Positions 51,576 through 59,457 of a stretch of 64,000 bases of DNA are shown here, piece after piece. Below the pieces are notes generated by a model, which saw only the letters and a list, made by a program, of their open reading frames with translations, was not told where the DNA came from and searched no databases. Numbering within the stretch: the first letter of the stretch is position 1; the number at the start of each line of letters is the position of its first letter. The translations under genes were made by a program, and so were the position numbers. The DNA comes from Blautia sp. OF03-15BH (GTDB taxonomy: Bacteria; Bacillota; Clostridia; Lachnospirales; Lachnospiraceae). The DNA lies in assembly GCF_003463065.1 (NCBI RefSeq), contig NZ_QSCM01000008.1, positions 76,058 to 140,057 of the forward strand, read 5' to 3'.

Positions 51576-53693
51576 TTGGCTGGAAGAGAATATCCCTTAG
51601 AGAGAACCAGAAATATTGGTATTATGGCTCATATCGATGCTGGTAAAACAACACTGACTGAGCGTATCCTGTATTACACTGGTGTAAACTACAAAATTGG
51701 TGATACTCACGAAGGTACTGCTACCATGGACTGGATGGAGCAGGAGCAGGAAAGAGGTATTACCATTACTTCAGCCGCTACGACCTGTCACTGGACCCAT
51801 CAGCTCGAGTGCAAACCTGCACCGGGTGCTCTGGAGCATCGTATCAACATCATCGACACTCCGGGCCACGTTGACTTCACCGTAGAGGTTGAGCGTTCTC
51901 TGCGAGTACTGGATGGCGCTGTCGGTGTATTCTGTGCAAAGGGTGGTGTAGAGCCGCAGTCTGAGAACGTATGGCGTCAGGCTGATACCTACAACGTTCC
52001 CCGTATGGCATTCATCAACAAGATGGATATCATGGGTGCAGATTTCTACAATGCTGTTGAGCAGATCAAAACCAGACTGGGCAAAAATGCAATCTGCATC
52101 GAGCTGCCCATCGGTAAAGAGAATGATTTCAAGGGCGTCATCGACCTGTTTGAGATGAAAGCTTACATCTACAACGATGACAAGGGTGAGGATATCACCA
52201 TTGAAGAGATTCCGGATGACATGAAAGACGATGCAGAGCTGTATCATACCGAGATGGTAGAGAAGATCTGTGAGCTGGATGACGACCTCATGATGGCTTA
52301 TCTTGAGGGTGAGGAGCCCAGCGTCGACGAGATGAAAGCCGCTCTTCGTAAAGGTACCTGTGAGTGTACCGCTGTTCCGGTTTGCTGCGGAAGCGCTTAC
52401 CGTAACAAAGGTGTTCAGAAGCTGCTGGATGCTATTCTGGACTTCATGCCGGCTCCGACCGATATCCCGTCTATCAAGGGTACCGACCTGGAAGGCAATG
52501 AGGTCGTAAGACATTCTTCTGATGAAGAGCCCTTCTCCGCTCTGGTATTCAAAATCATGGCTGACCCGTTCGTTGGTAAGCTGGCATTCTTCCGTGTATA
52601 TTCCGGAACCATGAACTCCGGTTCTTACGTTCTGAATGCAACGAAAGATAAAAAAGAGCGTGTTGGACGTATCCTTCAGATGCATGCAAACAAGAGACAG
52701 GAGCTGGATAAAGTTTATTCCGGAGATATCGCAGCAGCAGTAGGATTCAAATTCTCTGGTACTGGTGATACCATCTGTGATGATCAGCATCCGGTAATCC
52801 TTGAGTCCATGGAGTTCCCGGAGCCGGTTATCGAGCTGGCTATCGAGCCGAAGACCAAAGCCGGTCAGGGCAAGATGGGTGAGGCTCTTGCAAAACTGGC
52901 TGAGGAGGACCCGACCTTCCGTGCTCATACTGATCAGGAGACCGGTCAGACCATCATCGCTGGTATGGGTGAGCTTCATCTGGAGATCATCGTTGACCGT
53001 CTGCTTCGTGAGTTCAAGGTAGAAGCTAACGTTGGTGCACCGCAGGTTGCATACAAAGAGGCTATTACCAAGGAAGTAAACGTAGACAGCAAATATGCAA
53101 AACAGTCCGGTGGTCGTGGACAGTACGGTCATTGTAAAGTTATCTTCACTCCGATGGATCCGAATGGCGAGGAGACCTTCAAATTTGAGTCTACTGTAGT
53201 CGGCGGTGCTATTCCGAAGGAGTACATCCCCGCTGTAGGCGAAGGTATCGAAGAGGCTACAAAGGCTGGTATCCTTGGCGGATTCCCGGTTCTGGGTGTT
53301 CACGCTAACGTATACGATGGTTCTTACCATGAGGTCGATTCTTCTGAGATGGCATTCCACATTGCTGGTTCTCTGGCATTCAAGGAAGCAATGCAGAAGG
53401 GTGCTCCGGTACTTCTTGAGCCGATCATGAAGGTAGAGGTTACTATGCCTGAGGAATACATGGGCGATATCATCGGTGACCTGAACTCCCGTCGTGGCCG
53501 TATCGAGGGAATGGATGATCTTGGCGGTGGTAAGATCGTAAAAGCATACGTTCCGCTGGCTGAGATGTTCGGATATTCCACCGACCTTCGTTCCAAGACT
53601 CAGGGTCGTGGTAACTACTCCATGTTCTTCGAGAAATATGAGCAGGTTCCGAAGTCTGTACAGGAGAAAGTCCTGAGCGCGAAAGCGAAATAA
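51576..53693 (+). CDS. fusA: Elongation factor G
   Basis: This 705-residue translational GTPase starts at a TTG after AGGAGG. G1 is GIMAHIDAGKTTLTERILYY near residues 14-33, G2 lies in ERGITITSAATT, G3 is DTPGHVDFTVEVERSLRVLD near 93, and G4 is FINKMDIMGAD near 147. Domains II-V follow at full length, ending YSMFFEKYEQVPKSVQEKVL. Codon usage is strongly optimised. Confidence 0.98.
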   Translation: MAGREYPLERTRNIGIMAHIDAGKTTLTERILYYTGVNYKIGDTHEGTATMDWMEQEQERGITITSAATTCHWTHQLECKPAPGALEHRINIIDTPGHVDFTVEVERSLRVLDGAVGVFCAKGGVEPQSENVWRQADTYNVPRMAFINKMDIMGADFYNAVEQIKTRLGKNAICIELPIGKENDFKGVIDLFEMKAYIYNDDKGEDITIEEIPDDMKDDAELYHTEMVEKICELDDDLMMAYLEGEEPSVDEMKAALRKGTCECTAVPVCCGSAYRNKGVQKLLDAILDFMPAPTDIPSIKGTDLEGNEVVRHSSDEEPFSALVFKIMADPFVGKLAFFRVYSGTMNSGSYVLNATKDKKERVGRILQMHANKRQELDKVYSGDIAAAVGFKFSGTGDTICDDQHPVILESMEFPEPVIELAIEPKTKAGQGKMGEALAKLAEEDPTFRAHTDQETGQTIIAGMGELHLEIIVDRLLREFKVEANVGAPQVAYKEAITKEVNVDSKYAKQSGGRGQYGHCKVIFTPMDPNGEETFKFESTVVGGAIPKEYIPAVGEGIEEATKAGILGGFPVLGVHANVYDGSYHEVDSSEMAFHIAGSLAFKEAMQKGAPVLLEPIMKVEVTMPEEYMGDIIGDLNSRRGRIEGMDDLGGGKIVKAYVPLAEMFGYSTDLRSKTQGRGNYSMFFEKYEQVPKSVQEKVLSAKAK

Positions 53694-53709
53694 TTGAAAA
53701 AAATTAGGC

Positions 53710-53745
53710 TTGCAAATATCTTAGATTTGAAATATAATCTAAGAT
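53710..53745 (+). promoter_or_regulatory. tuf promoter overlapped by a perfect inverted repeat
   Basis: TTGCAA and TATAAT are separated by 17 bases. The perfect 10-bp inverted repeat ATCTTAGATT/AATCTAAGAT (53718-53745) spans the spacer and -10 box. It suggests that tuf has its own, possibly regulated, promoter in addition to str operon read-through. Confidence 0.6.
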
Positions 53746-53808
53746 AGCCTGATATAAAGAATAATTAAAGGTATGCCGTAAGGCGAGATTTTAAGGAGGA
53801 TTATCAAA

Positions 53809-54996
53809 ATGGCAAAAGCTAAGTTTGACAGAAAAAAACCGCATTGTAATATCGGTACCATTGGTCACGTTGACCATGGTAAAACTACTCTGACCGCTGC
53901 TATCACAAAAGTACTTGCTGCTAGAGTAGCTGGTAACACTGCTACCGATTTCGAGAATATCGATAAAGCTCCGGAAGAGAGAGAGCGTGGTATCACCATC
54001 TCTACCGCACACGTTGAGTACGAGACTGAGAAGAGACATTACGCACACGTTGACTGCCCGGGTCATGCTGACTATGTAAAGAACATGATCACTGGTGCAG
54101 CTCAGATGGATGGTGCTATCCTTGTAGTAGCAGCTACCGATGGTGTTATGGCTCAGACTAAAGAGCACATCCTTCTTTCCCGTCAGGTAGGTGTTCCCTA
54201 CATCGTTGTATTCCTGAACAAATGTGATATGGTTGACGATGAGGAGCTCCTTGAGCTGGTTGAGATGGAAGTTACCGAGCAGCTGGAAGAGTACGGATTC
54301 AACGATTGCCCGATCATCAGAGGTTCAGCTCTGAAAGCTCTGGAAGATCCGAATGGTCCGTGGGGCGACAAGATCATGGAGCTTATGGATACCGTAGATT
54401 CCTACATCCCGGATCCGCAGCGTGATACCGACAAACCGTTCCTTATGCCTGTCGAGGACGTATTCACCATCACTGGTCGTGGTACTGTAGCTACCGGTCG
54501 TGTAGAGCGTGGTGTTCTTCATCTGAACGATGAGGTTGAAATCCTTGGCGTTAAAGAGGACAAGAAGAAAACTGTTGTAACCGGTATCGAGATGTTCCGT
54601 AAACTCCTGGATGAGGCACAGGCTGGTGATAACATCGGTGCTCTGCTTCGTGGTGTTCAGAGAACAGATATCGTTCGTGGACAGGTTATCGCTAAACCGG
54701 GTACTGTTACCTGCCATACCAAATTCACCGCTCAGGTTTACGTTCTGACTAAAGATGAGGGTGGCCGTCATACTCCGTTCTTCAACAACTACAGACCGCA
54801 GTTCTACTTCCGTACCACCGATGTAACTGGCGTTATCAGCCTGCCGGAAGGCACCGAGATGTGCATGCCTGGTGATAACGTAGAGATGACCATCGAGCTG
54901 ATTCACCCGATCGCTATGGAGCAGGGTCTTACCTTCGCTATTCGTGAAGGTGGACGTACTGTAGGATCAGGACGTGTTGCTACAATCATCGAGTAA
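53809..54996 (+). CDS. tuf: Elongation factor Tu
   Basis: This 395-residue GTPase delivers aminoacyl-tRNA. G1 is GTIGHVDHGKTTLTAAIT, G2 is in ERERGITISTAHVEYET, G3 is DCPGHADYVKNMITGAAQMD and G4 is VFLNKCDMVDDEEL. Domains II and III are intact, ending GSGRVATIIE. It is the last str gene, with AAGGAGG 9 bases before the ATG and a strong terminator after it. The mobile element begins about 100-200 bp downstream. Confidence 0.98.
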   Translation: MAKAKFDRKKPHCNIGTIGHVDHGKTTLTAAITKVLAARVAGNTATDFENIDKAPEERERGITISTAHVEYETEKRHYAHVDCPGHADYVKNMITGAAQMDGAILVVAATDGVMAQTKEHILLSRQVGVPYIVVFLNKCDMVDDEELLELVEMEVTEQLEEYGFNDCPIIRGSALKALEDPNGPWGDKIMELMDTVDSYIPDPQRDTDKPFLMPVEDVFTITGRGTVATGRVERGVLHLNDEVEILGVKEDKKKTVVTGIEMFRKLLDEAQAGDNIGALLRGVQRTDIVRGQVIAKPGTVTCHTKFTAQVYVLTKDEGGRHTPFFNNYRPQFYFRTTDVTGVISLPEGTEMCMPGDNVEMTIELIHPIAMEQGLTFAIREGGRTVGSGRVATIIE

Positions 54997-55051
54997 TACA
55001 ATCTGAAAATAGATTTGTTATCGCAAGATAACTTGTGTCCAAACGTAAGAT

Positions 55052-55084
55052 ACCCCAGAAACCTTGTGTTTCTGGGGTTTTTCT
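55052..55084 (+). terminator. Terminator of tuf
   Basis: CCCCAGAAAC pairs with GTTTCTGGGG around CTTGT, followed by TTTTT. Confidence 0.95.
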
Positions 55085-55190
55085 GTACTCTAAGAAAAGA
55101 ATTGTTTGTAAAATTATCAGATTAGAAACAGTGAAACGTTTATCAGAAAGATGAAATACGGATAAATTTAAAATTGAAAAATCAGTCTAG

Positions 55191-55212
55191 CGGTGCCAAA
55201 ACGGTGCCAAAA
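55191..55212. repeat. Tandem 11-bp repeat at the presumed left end of the mobile element
   Basis: CGGTGCCAAAA occurs twice in direct tandem (55191-55201, 55202-55212) between the tuf terminator and the first element gene. It is a candidate part of attL or an integrase arm site. Confidence 0.45.
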
Positions 55213-55216
55213 AGAA

Positions 55217-55257
55217 ACTCCTGCGAATATTTGCTATTCACAGGAGTAATTTTTTTA
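55217..55257. terminator. Bidirectional terminator at the end of the repressor gene
   Basis: ACTCCTG-GAATA arms pair with TATTC-CAGGAGT, with T runs on both strands. It would insulate the element from tuf transcription. Confidence 0.8.
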
Positions 55258-55737
55258 CCAGCCTTTGATCTGTTTGATCTGTTCAGCACGTTCCGGATCA
55301 CGATGATATTGCAGTTTCAGACGGATCGTTTCCACAACTTCCTGTCTGGCTTCATCATCAAGCTGATAGAACGATGTGAGCAGATTATCTACATCAGGCA
55401 TACTGTTCTTACCGAAAAGATACATCAACGGGTACATAGAATTTTTTAAATAAGTCTTTACACGGCTTGCGTCTAATGCTCCGTTCAAACCGTCTGGAAG
55501 TGTAGGATAAATCTCTTCTTCCTTAATTGTGCCAGAAAATGGACTGGCAGAACATATCTCATTCACATCAATTTGTAATTCATTTGCAAGTCTTAAAGCA
55601 AAATCAAATCGAATATTGGAATCTTTTTGAATAATTGAATATAAGGTTGTGGCACTGATTCCGGTTGCCTTTGCAATTTTACGGACATTTGTGCCTTTTT
55701 CATCAAGATATTTCTTTAAATTTTTACCGTCACCCAT
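55255..55737 (-). CDS. XRE-family repressor of the mobile element
   Basis: This ~160-residue protein has an N-terminal lambda-repressor-type helix-turn-helix (VRKIAKATGISATTLYSIIQ, then ANELQIDVNEICSA) and a C-terminal helical part without a LexA-type protease signature. The start at 55737 has AAGGAGGA about 8 bases upstream; the frame extends further but without a ribosome site. It is divergent from xis-int and probably represses them through the operators at 55834-55912. Confidence 0.85.
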   Translation of the reverse strand: MGDGKNLKKYLDEKGTNVRKIAKATGISATTLYSIIQKDSNIRFDFALRLANELQIDVNEICSASPFSGTIKEEEIYPTLPDGLNGALDASRVKTYLKNSMYPLMYLFGKNSMPDVDNLLTSFYQLDDEARQEVVETIRLKLQYHRDPERAEQIKQIKGW

Positions 55738-55833
55738 AGAATCCTCCTTTTTCATATATTGCAAAATTACGAAAAACATAAATCTATAGAATATCATAGC
55801 ACAGACCTGGAATAAAATAAAGAGAAAATAATA

Positions 55834-55912
55834 TACGAAGTTCGTAAAAATATGTTTACGAAATATTGACAATGAAATAAATACATGATATTATCAATTT
55901 ACGAAAATCGTA
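55834..55912. promoter_or_regulatory. Divergent control region with paired operators
   Basis: The 13-bp palindromes TACGAAGTTCGTA (55834-55846) and TACGAAAATCGTA (55900-55912) flank a rightward promoter TTGACA-17-TATTAT (55866-55894), with a half-site TTTACGAAAT near 55856. The repressor gene lies to the left and xis-int to the right. Confidence 0.7.
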
Positions 55913-55969
55913 CAGATATAGAAATACAGTAAACGTATTCTGTATCTGGAGAGGAAAGGAGGATGCAGT

Positions 55970-56164
55970 ATGGCAAGCTACAATTATATGATGAGTGCTG
56001 ATGAAGTGGCACAGGAATTAAACTGCTCAAAATCTTATGCTTATAAACTGGTGAAAGCTATGAATAAGGAACTGGCTGCACAGGGATATATTACGATGGC
56101 TGGAAGAATACCAAAGGCGTTTTGGGCAAAAAAGATGTATGGCTATGAAATAGCAGGAAATTAA
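55970..56164 (+). CDS. xis: Excisionase-like small DNA-binding protein
   Basis: This 64-residue protein has a winged-helix/MerR-like helix-turn-helix (MSADEVAQELNCSKSYAYKL) and a basic C-terminal part. It has AAAGGAGG upstream and lies 11 bp before the integrase gene, the standard Xis-Int arrangement, so it probably directs excision. Confidence 0.82.
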   Translation: MASYNYMMSADEVAQELNCSKSYAYKLVKAMNKELAAQGYITMAGRIPKAFWAKKMYGYEIAGN

Positions 56165-56175
56165 GGAGGATTAAT

Positions 56176-57261
56176 ATGGCTTACAGAGAAAAAGACACAA
56201 AAAAATGGACAGCCCAGTGGTTTGAGACAAATGTTATGGGTGAGAAGAAAAAACGCAGAAAGCGTGGATTTGAAACAAAGCGAGAAGCATTGGAGTTTGA
56301 ACGAAGTAAAAAGTTGAGCACTGAGCGAAGTATGGATATGAAACTGAGCGATTTTATTGAGATTTATTTTTCAGACAAACAGAATGACCTAAAAGATCGA
56401 ACAATCAAAAATAAAAGATATATGATGCAACAGCATATCGTTCCATACTTTGGAAATCAGATGATGAGTGAGATCAAGGCTTCACAGATTATTCAGTGGC
56501 AGAATGAAATTCAGAAAAAAGGATATTCAGATTCTTATCTGAGAATGATTCAGAATCAGTTGACCAGTCTGTTTACACATGCAGCTAAAATATATGATTT
56601 GCCAGTTAATCCATGCAAGAAAGTGAAACGAATGGGAAATTCGGATTCGAGAAGTTTGAACTTCTGGACACTGGACGAGTACAAACAGTTTATACAGACA
56701 ATGGAGCCGGGAACAAGATATTATCTTATATTTGAGATGCTGTTCTGGACTGGGTGCAGGATTGGGGAGCTGCTTGCGATTACAAAAGCTGATATCAATT
56801 TTGAAAAGAATCAGCTTAGTATCAATAAGACTTATTATCGAACAGGAATGCACGATATTATCACAGAACCAAAAACAAAACAGTCCTTTCGGACAATCGA
56901 AATTCCAGAATTCCTGAAAGAGGAAATTAAGGAATTTGTAGATGGTCACTACGGAATGCCGGATACGGAAAGATTGTTTCCAGTTGTTCAGGAAGCGGTA
57001 CAGCATAAAATGAAACGGCAGATTGAGCTGGCAGGAGTGAAGAAAATTCGAGTGCATGATATCAGGCACAGCCATGTGGCTTATCTTATTGAGAAAGGTG
57101 TGGAACCGTTATTGATTCGGGACAGATTAGGTCATAAAGATATTCGTATCACATTGAACACTTATGGACATCTTTATCCAAATCAGCAGAGGAAGATTGC
57201 AAATCTGCTGGATAATGAAAATGCAGTTACCGGATTGGGAGAAGAAAGAGATGAATGTTGA
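56176..57261 (+). CDS. int: Tyrosine recombinase integrase
   Basis: This 361-residue protein has an N-terminal arm-binding AP2-like domain (YREKDTKKWTAQWFETNVMG), a SAM-like core-binding domain (residues ~65-150), and a catalytic domain. The tetrad is visible: Arg in WTGCRIGELLAI, His-x-x-Arg in HDIRHSHVAYL, His in LGHKDIRITL and Tyr in NTYGHLYP. It is Tn916-Int-like in layout and complete, so the element may be able to move. A 24-codon frame overlaps its end (57252 onward) and is not annotated. Confidence 0.95.
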   Translation: MAYREKDTKKWTAQWFETNVMGEKKKRRKRGFETKREALEFERSKKLSTERSMDMKLSDFIEIYFSDKQNDLKDRTIKNKRYMMQQHIVPYFGNQMMSEIKASQIIQWQNEIQKKGYSDSYLRMIQNQLTSLFTHAAKIYDLPVNPCKKVKRMGNSDSRSLNFWTLDEYKQFIQTMEPGTRYYLIFEMLFWTGCRIGELLAITKADINFEKNQLSINKTYYRTGMHDIITEPKTKQSFRTIEIPEFLKEEIKEFVDGHYGMPDTERLFPVVQEAVQHKMKRQIELAGVKKIRVHDIRHSHVAYLIEKGVEPLLIRDRLGHKDIRITLNTYGHLYPNQQRKIANLLDNENAVTGLGEERDEC

Positions 57262-57436
57262 AAAGGCAAAAGAAAAAGCCCAGATAAATAATCTGAGCAA
57301 GTTCTCTGATAATCAGATTCACTGATATACCATCTTGGCAGATTCAGTATATCACGAATTGAATGATACAACAATTCCCGAATATCTGTTCATCAGAGAC
57401 TTGCCCGGAGGGGCAGGAGGAGATGATGAAATAAAT

Positions 57437-58513
57437 ATGAATGAAAAAAATAAAATTGAGAATTGCAGAACAGAACCAAAACTGAAACTGATCAACATGG
57501 ATTCAGTAGAGGTTGAGCAGATAGAATGGTTGCTTTATCCGTTTATTCCTTATGGAAAAGTGACCATTATACAGGGGGATCCTGGAGAAGGAAAGACAAC
57601 GATGGTACTTCAGATTATTGCAAAACTGACCAGAGGAGAGCCGATTCTTCCTGTTACTGATACAACGAAAACAAAAGAAAAAAGAAGCGATGAAGTCAAT
57701 GGCGAGAATGTGGATTTAGATCCCGAAGACAATATGCAGGAACAGTCTTCTGTATCACCTGTAAATGTGATTTATCAGACAGCAGAAGATGGTCTTGGAG
57801 ATACTATCAAACCCAGATTACTTGCTGCAGGTGCAGATTGTTCAAAGGTGCTGGTGATTGATGACAGCGATCAGCCACTGACGATGGCAGATGTTCGCTT
57901 GGAAGAAGCAATCGTGCAGACAAAAGCAAAAATGGTTGTTCTTGATCCGATACAGGGATTCCTGGGAGCAGACGTAGACATGCACCGGGCAAATGAGATC
58001 AGGCCATTGATGAAGCGTGTCGCAGTGCTGGCAGAAAAATATCACTGTGCAGTCATTTTAATCGGTCATATGAACAAAAACAGCAACGGCAAATCTTCTT
58101 ATCGAGGACTTGGCTCCATTGATTTTCAGGCTGCTGCAAGAAGTGTCCTGATTGTCGGGCGAGTGAAAGATGAACCGGAAGTAAGAGTGGTATGTCATAC
58201 GAAGAGTTCTCTTGCACCGGAAGGAACGTCCATTGCATTCAGGCTGGATAAGAATAATGGATTTGAATGGATTGGAGAATATGATATCAGTGCCGATGAA
58301 CTTCTTAATGGAGACGGCAGAGGGCAGAAAAGTCGGAAAGCAAAAGAATTTCTCCTTGAAATACTGGCAAATGGAGGAATGACTCAAAAGAAAATTGCAG
58401 AAGAAGCCGAAACCAGAGGAATAAAAAGTAAAACGTTATGGAATGCCAAACGGGAACTTGAAATTGATTCTGTAAAACGTGGAAAGCAATGGTATTGGAT
58501 GCTGCCAGAATAA
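57437..58513 (+). CDS. RepA-like AAA (KaiC/RecA-fold) ATPase
   Basis: This ~358-residue protein has Walker A VTIIQGDPGEGKTTMVLQII, Walker B MVVLDPIQGFLG and IGHMNKNSNGKSSYRGLGSI. These are typical of plasmid RepA/primase-associated hexameric helicases and of AAA_25 proteins in mobile elements. A C-terminal winged-helix (QKKIAEEAETRGIKSKTLWN) may bind DNA. The start is uncertain: 57437 gives MNEKNK with a weak site, while the frame is open back to a TTG at 57335. It may support replication of the excised circle. Confidence 0.78.
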   Translation: MNEKNKIENCRTEPKLKLINMDSVEVEQIEWLLYPFIPYGKVTIIQGDPGEGKTTMVLQIIAKLTRGEPILPVTDTTKTKEKRSDEVNGENVDLDPEDNMQEQSSVSPVNVIYQTAEDGLGDTIKPRLLAAGADCSKVLVIDDSDQPLTMADVRLEEAIVQTKAKMVVLDPIQGFLGADVDMHRANEIRPLMKRVAVLAEKYHCAVILIGHMNKNSNGKSSYRGLGSIDFQAAARSVLIVGRVKDEPEVRVVCHTKSSLAPEGTSIAFRLDKNNGFEWIGEYDISADELLNGDGRGQKSRKAKEFLLEILANGGMTQKKIAEEAETRGIKSKTLWNAKRELEIDSVKRGKQWYWMLPE

Positions 58514-58524
58514 AAATGGAAGAT

Positions 58525-58562
58525 GGCAAGATTACCATTTCTTAAGAAGAGGGAATCTTGCC
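58525..58562. repeat. Inverted repeat between the ATPase and a small gene
   Basis: GGCAAGATT and AATCTTGCC are perfect 9-bp arms around ~20 bases, between a stop codon and the next ribosome site. No T run follows. Confidence 0.5.
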
Positions 58563-58580
58563 ACCTTGAAAGGAGAACAG

Positions 58581-58820
58581 ATGCAAAATAAAAATGTACA
58601 GATTCCATACGAGTTATTTTTTCAACTCCTGCAATATTTTTTGATGGATAACTACGATGGCGAAGAAATAATCCGGTTGGGATTGGAGAAAAAACTGGAT
58701 GCAATGGTGAATCGTGAAGTGTATAGCAAATCCAAAACAGCACCAACGGAAGAAGAAAGGGAAAAGTTCCGGCAGGAATATCTGGACAGACGGGGAATAC
58801 CGGAGAACTTTCGATGGTAA
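58581..58820 (+). CDS. Small uncharacterised mobile-element protein (79 residues)
   Basis: The sequence is helical and ends PTEEEREKFRQEYLDRRGIP-ENFRW. It has AAAGGAG 7 bases before the ATG, which supports it as a real gene. Similar small proteins recur in Lachnospiraceae mobile elements next to relaxase genes and are, as far as recalled, mislabelled complexin-2. No function is known. Confidence 0.65.
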   Translation: MQNKNVQIPYELFFQLLQYFLMDNYDGEEIIRLGLEKKLDAMVNREVYSKSKTAPTEEEREKFRQEYLDRRGIPENFRW

Positions 58821-58994
58821 AGGTTCTTTCTGACTACTTTATTACAGGAGCGTGTCACGCACCTGTAGATAGCAGACAAGTAGAAAGCTGGTAAGATGTA
58901 GCCGGGAGTTTGTTGGTGGAGAAGAGAATTTTCAAAAGGGAGCCCTGATTCAGGGCGTCCCTGCGGAAACGCTAAATGAAAGGAGAATGGCATA

Positions 58995-59222
58995 ATGCGA
59001 GAAGGAAGATTAGGATATAACAGTTATAACAAAAGATATGGATTATTATCATCAGATCTATGGATTGATACAGGATTTCACTGTGGAGAATGCCTGGAAG
59101 TGTTGCTTGATGATGAATGGGTTCAGACTAGAATGGAAATGAATCCTGCAAGAGAATGGTATCTTGTAGGAACACCGTATTGTGGTGATCTGGAATATAT
59201 CCGGGCAAGGATACCGGGATAA
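58995..59222 (+). CDS. DUF5348-like small protein
   Basis: This 75-residue protein has the pattern RYGLLSSDLWIDTGFHCGE, LEVLLDDEWVQTRMEM and WYLVGTPYCGDLEYIRARI, a compact beta-rich fold common in Clostridial mobile elements. The RBS is AAAGGAG. The 174 bases upstream contain a hairpin GGGAGCCCTGA/TCAGGGCGTCCC. The function is unknown; its constant location near relaxase genes suggests a role in element transfer or control. Confidence 0.75.
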   Translation: MREGRLGYNSYNKRYGLLSSDLWIDTGFHCGECLEVLLDDEWVQTRMEMNPAREWYLVGTPYCGDLEYIRARIPG

Positions 59223-59233
59223 TTCAGCCATAC

Positions 59234-59352
59234 AAGTAACGCAGGAGTGAACCGACCAACGGGAGGAATAGCCCCCGGCAGGGCGCAAGGGTACTTTTGA
59301 TGGACGGTACGGCTGTCGAAAGTGCTTTTGCGTTACTTTTGACAAAAGTAAC
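59234..59352 (+). ncRNA. Structured intergenic RNA or DNA with two exclusive stems
   Basis: AAGTAACGCA (59234-59243) pairs with TGCGTTACTT (59329-59338), enclosing ~85 bases that form an inner stem GTACTTTTGAT/GTCGAAAGTGC. The right strand of the outer stem is also part of a perfect hairpin GTTACTTTT-GAC-AAAAGTAAC (59332-59352), so the two stems exclude each other. It lies between the DUF5348 gene and the relaxase gene. Function unknown. Confidence 0.5.
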
Positions 59353-59414
59353 AAAACCGCCGTATCCGGCGAAAGTTTCTTAATATCGCTATTACTGGCG
59401 TGAATAAAAATTAT

Positions 59415-59430
59415 GTGCCATATCTAGCAC
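59415..59430 (+). other. Candidate oriT inverted repeat
   Basis: GTGCCATATCTAGCAC forms a small inverted repeat followed by TTGATTAG, 28 bp before the MobV relaxase start. MobV origins typically lie immediately upstream of mob and contain such a hairpin next to the nick. The nick position is not known. Confidence 0.45.
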
Positions 59431-59457
59431 TTGATTAGAAAAGAGGTGAGAAACATT

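Noticed and set aside
51771..53360. 529-codon minus-strand frame opposite fusA
   Set aside because: It is a shadow produced by the strong codon bias of fusA; no ribosome site or family motif.
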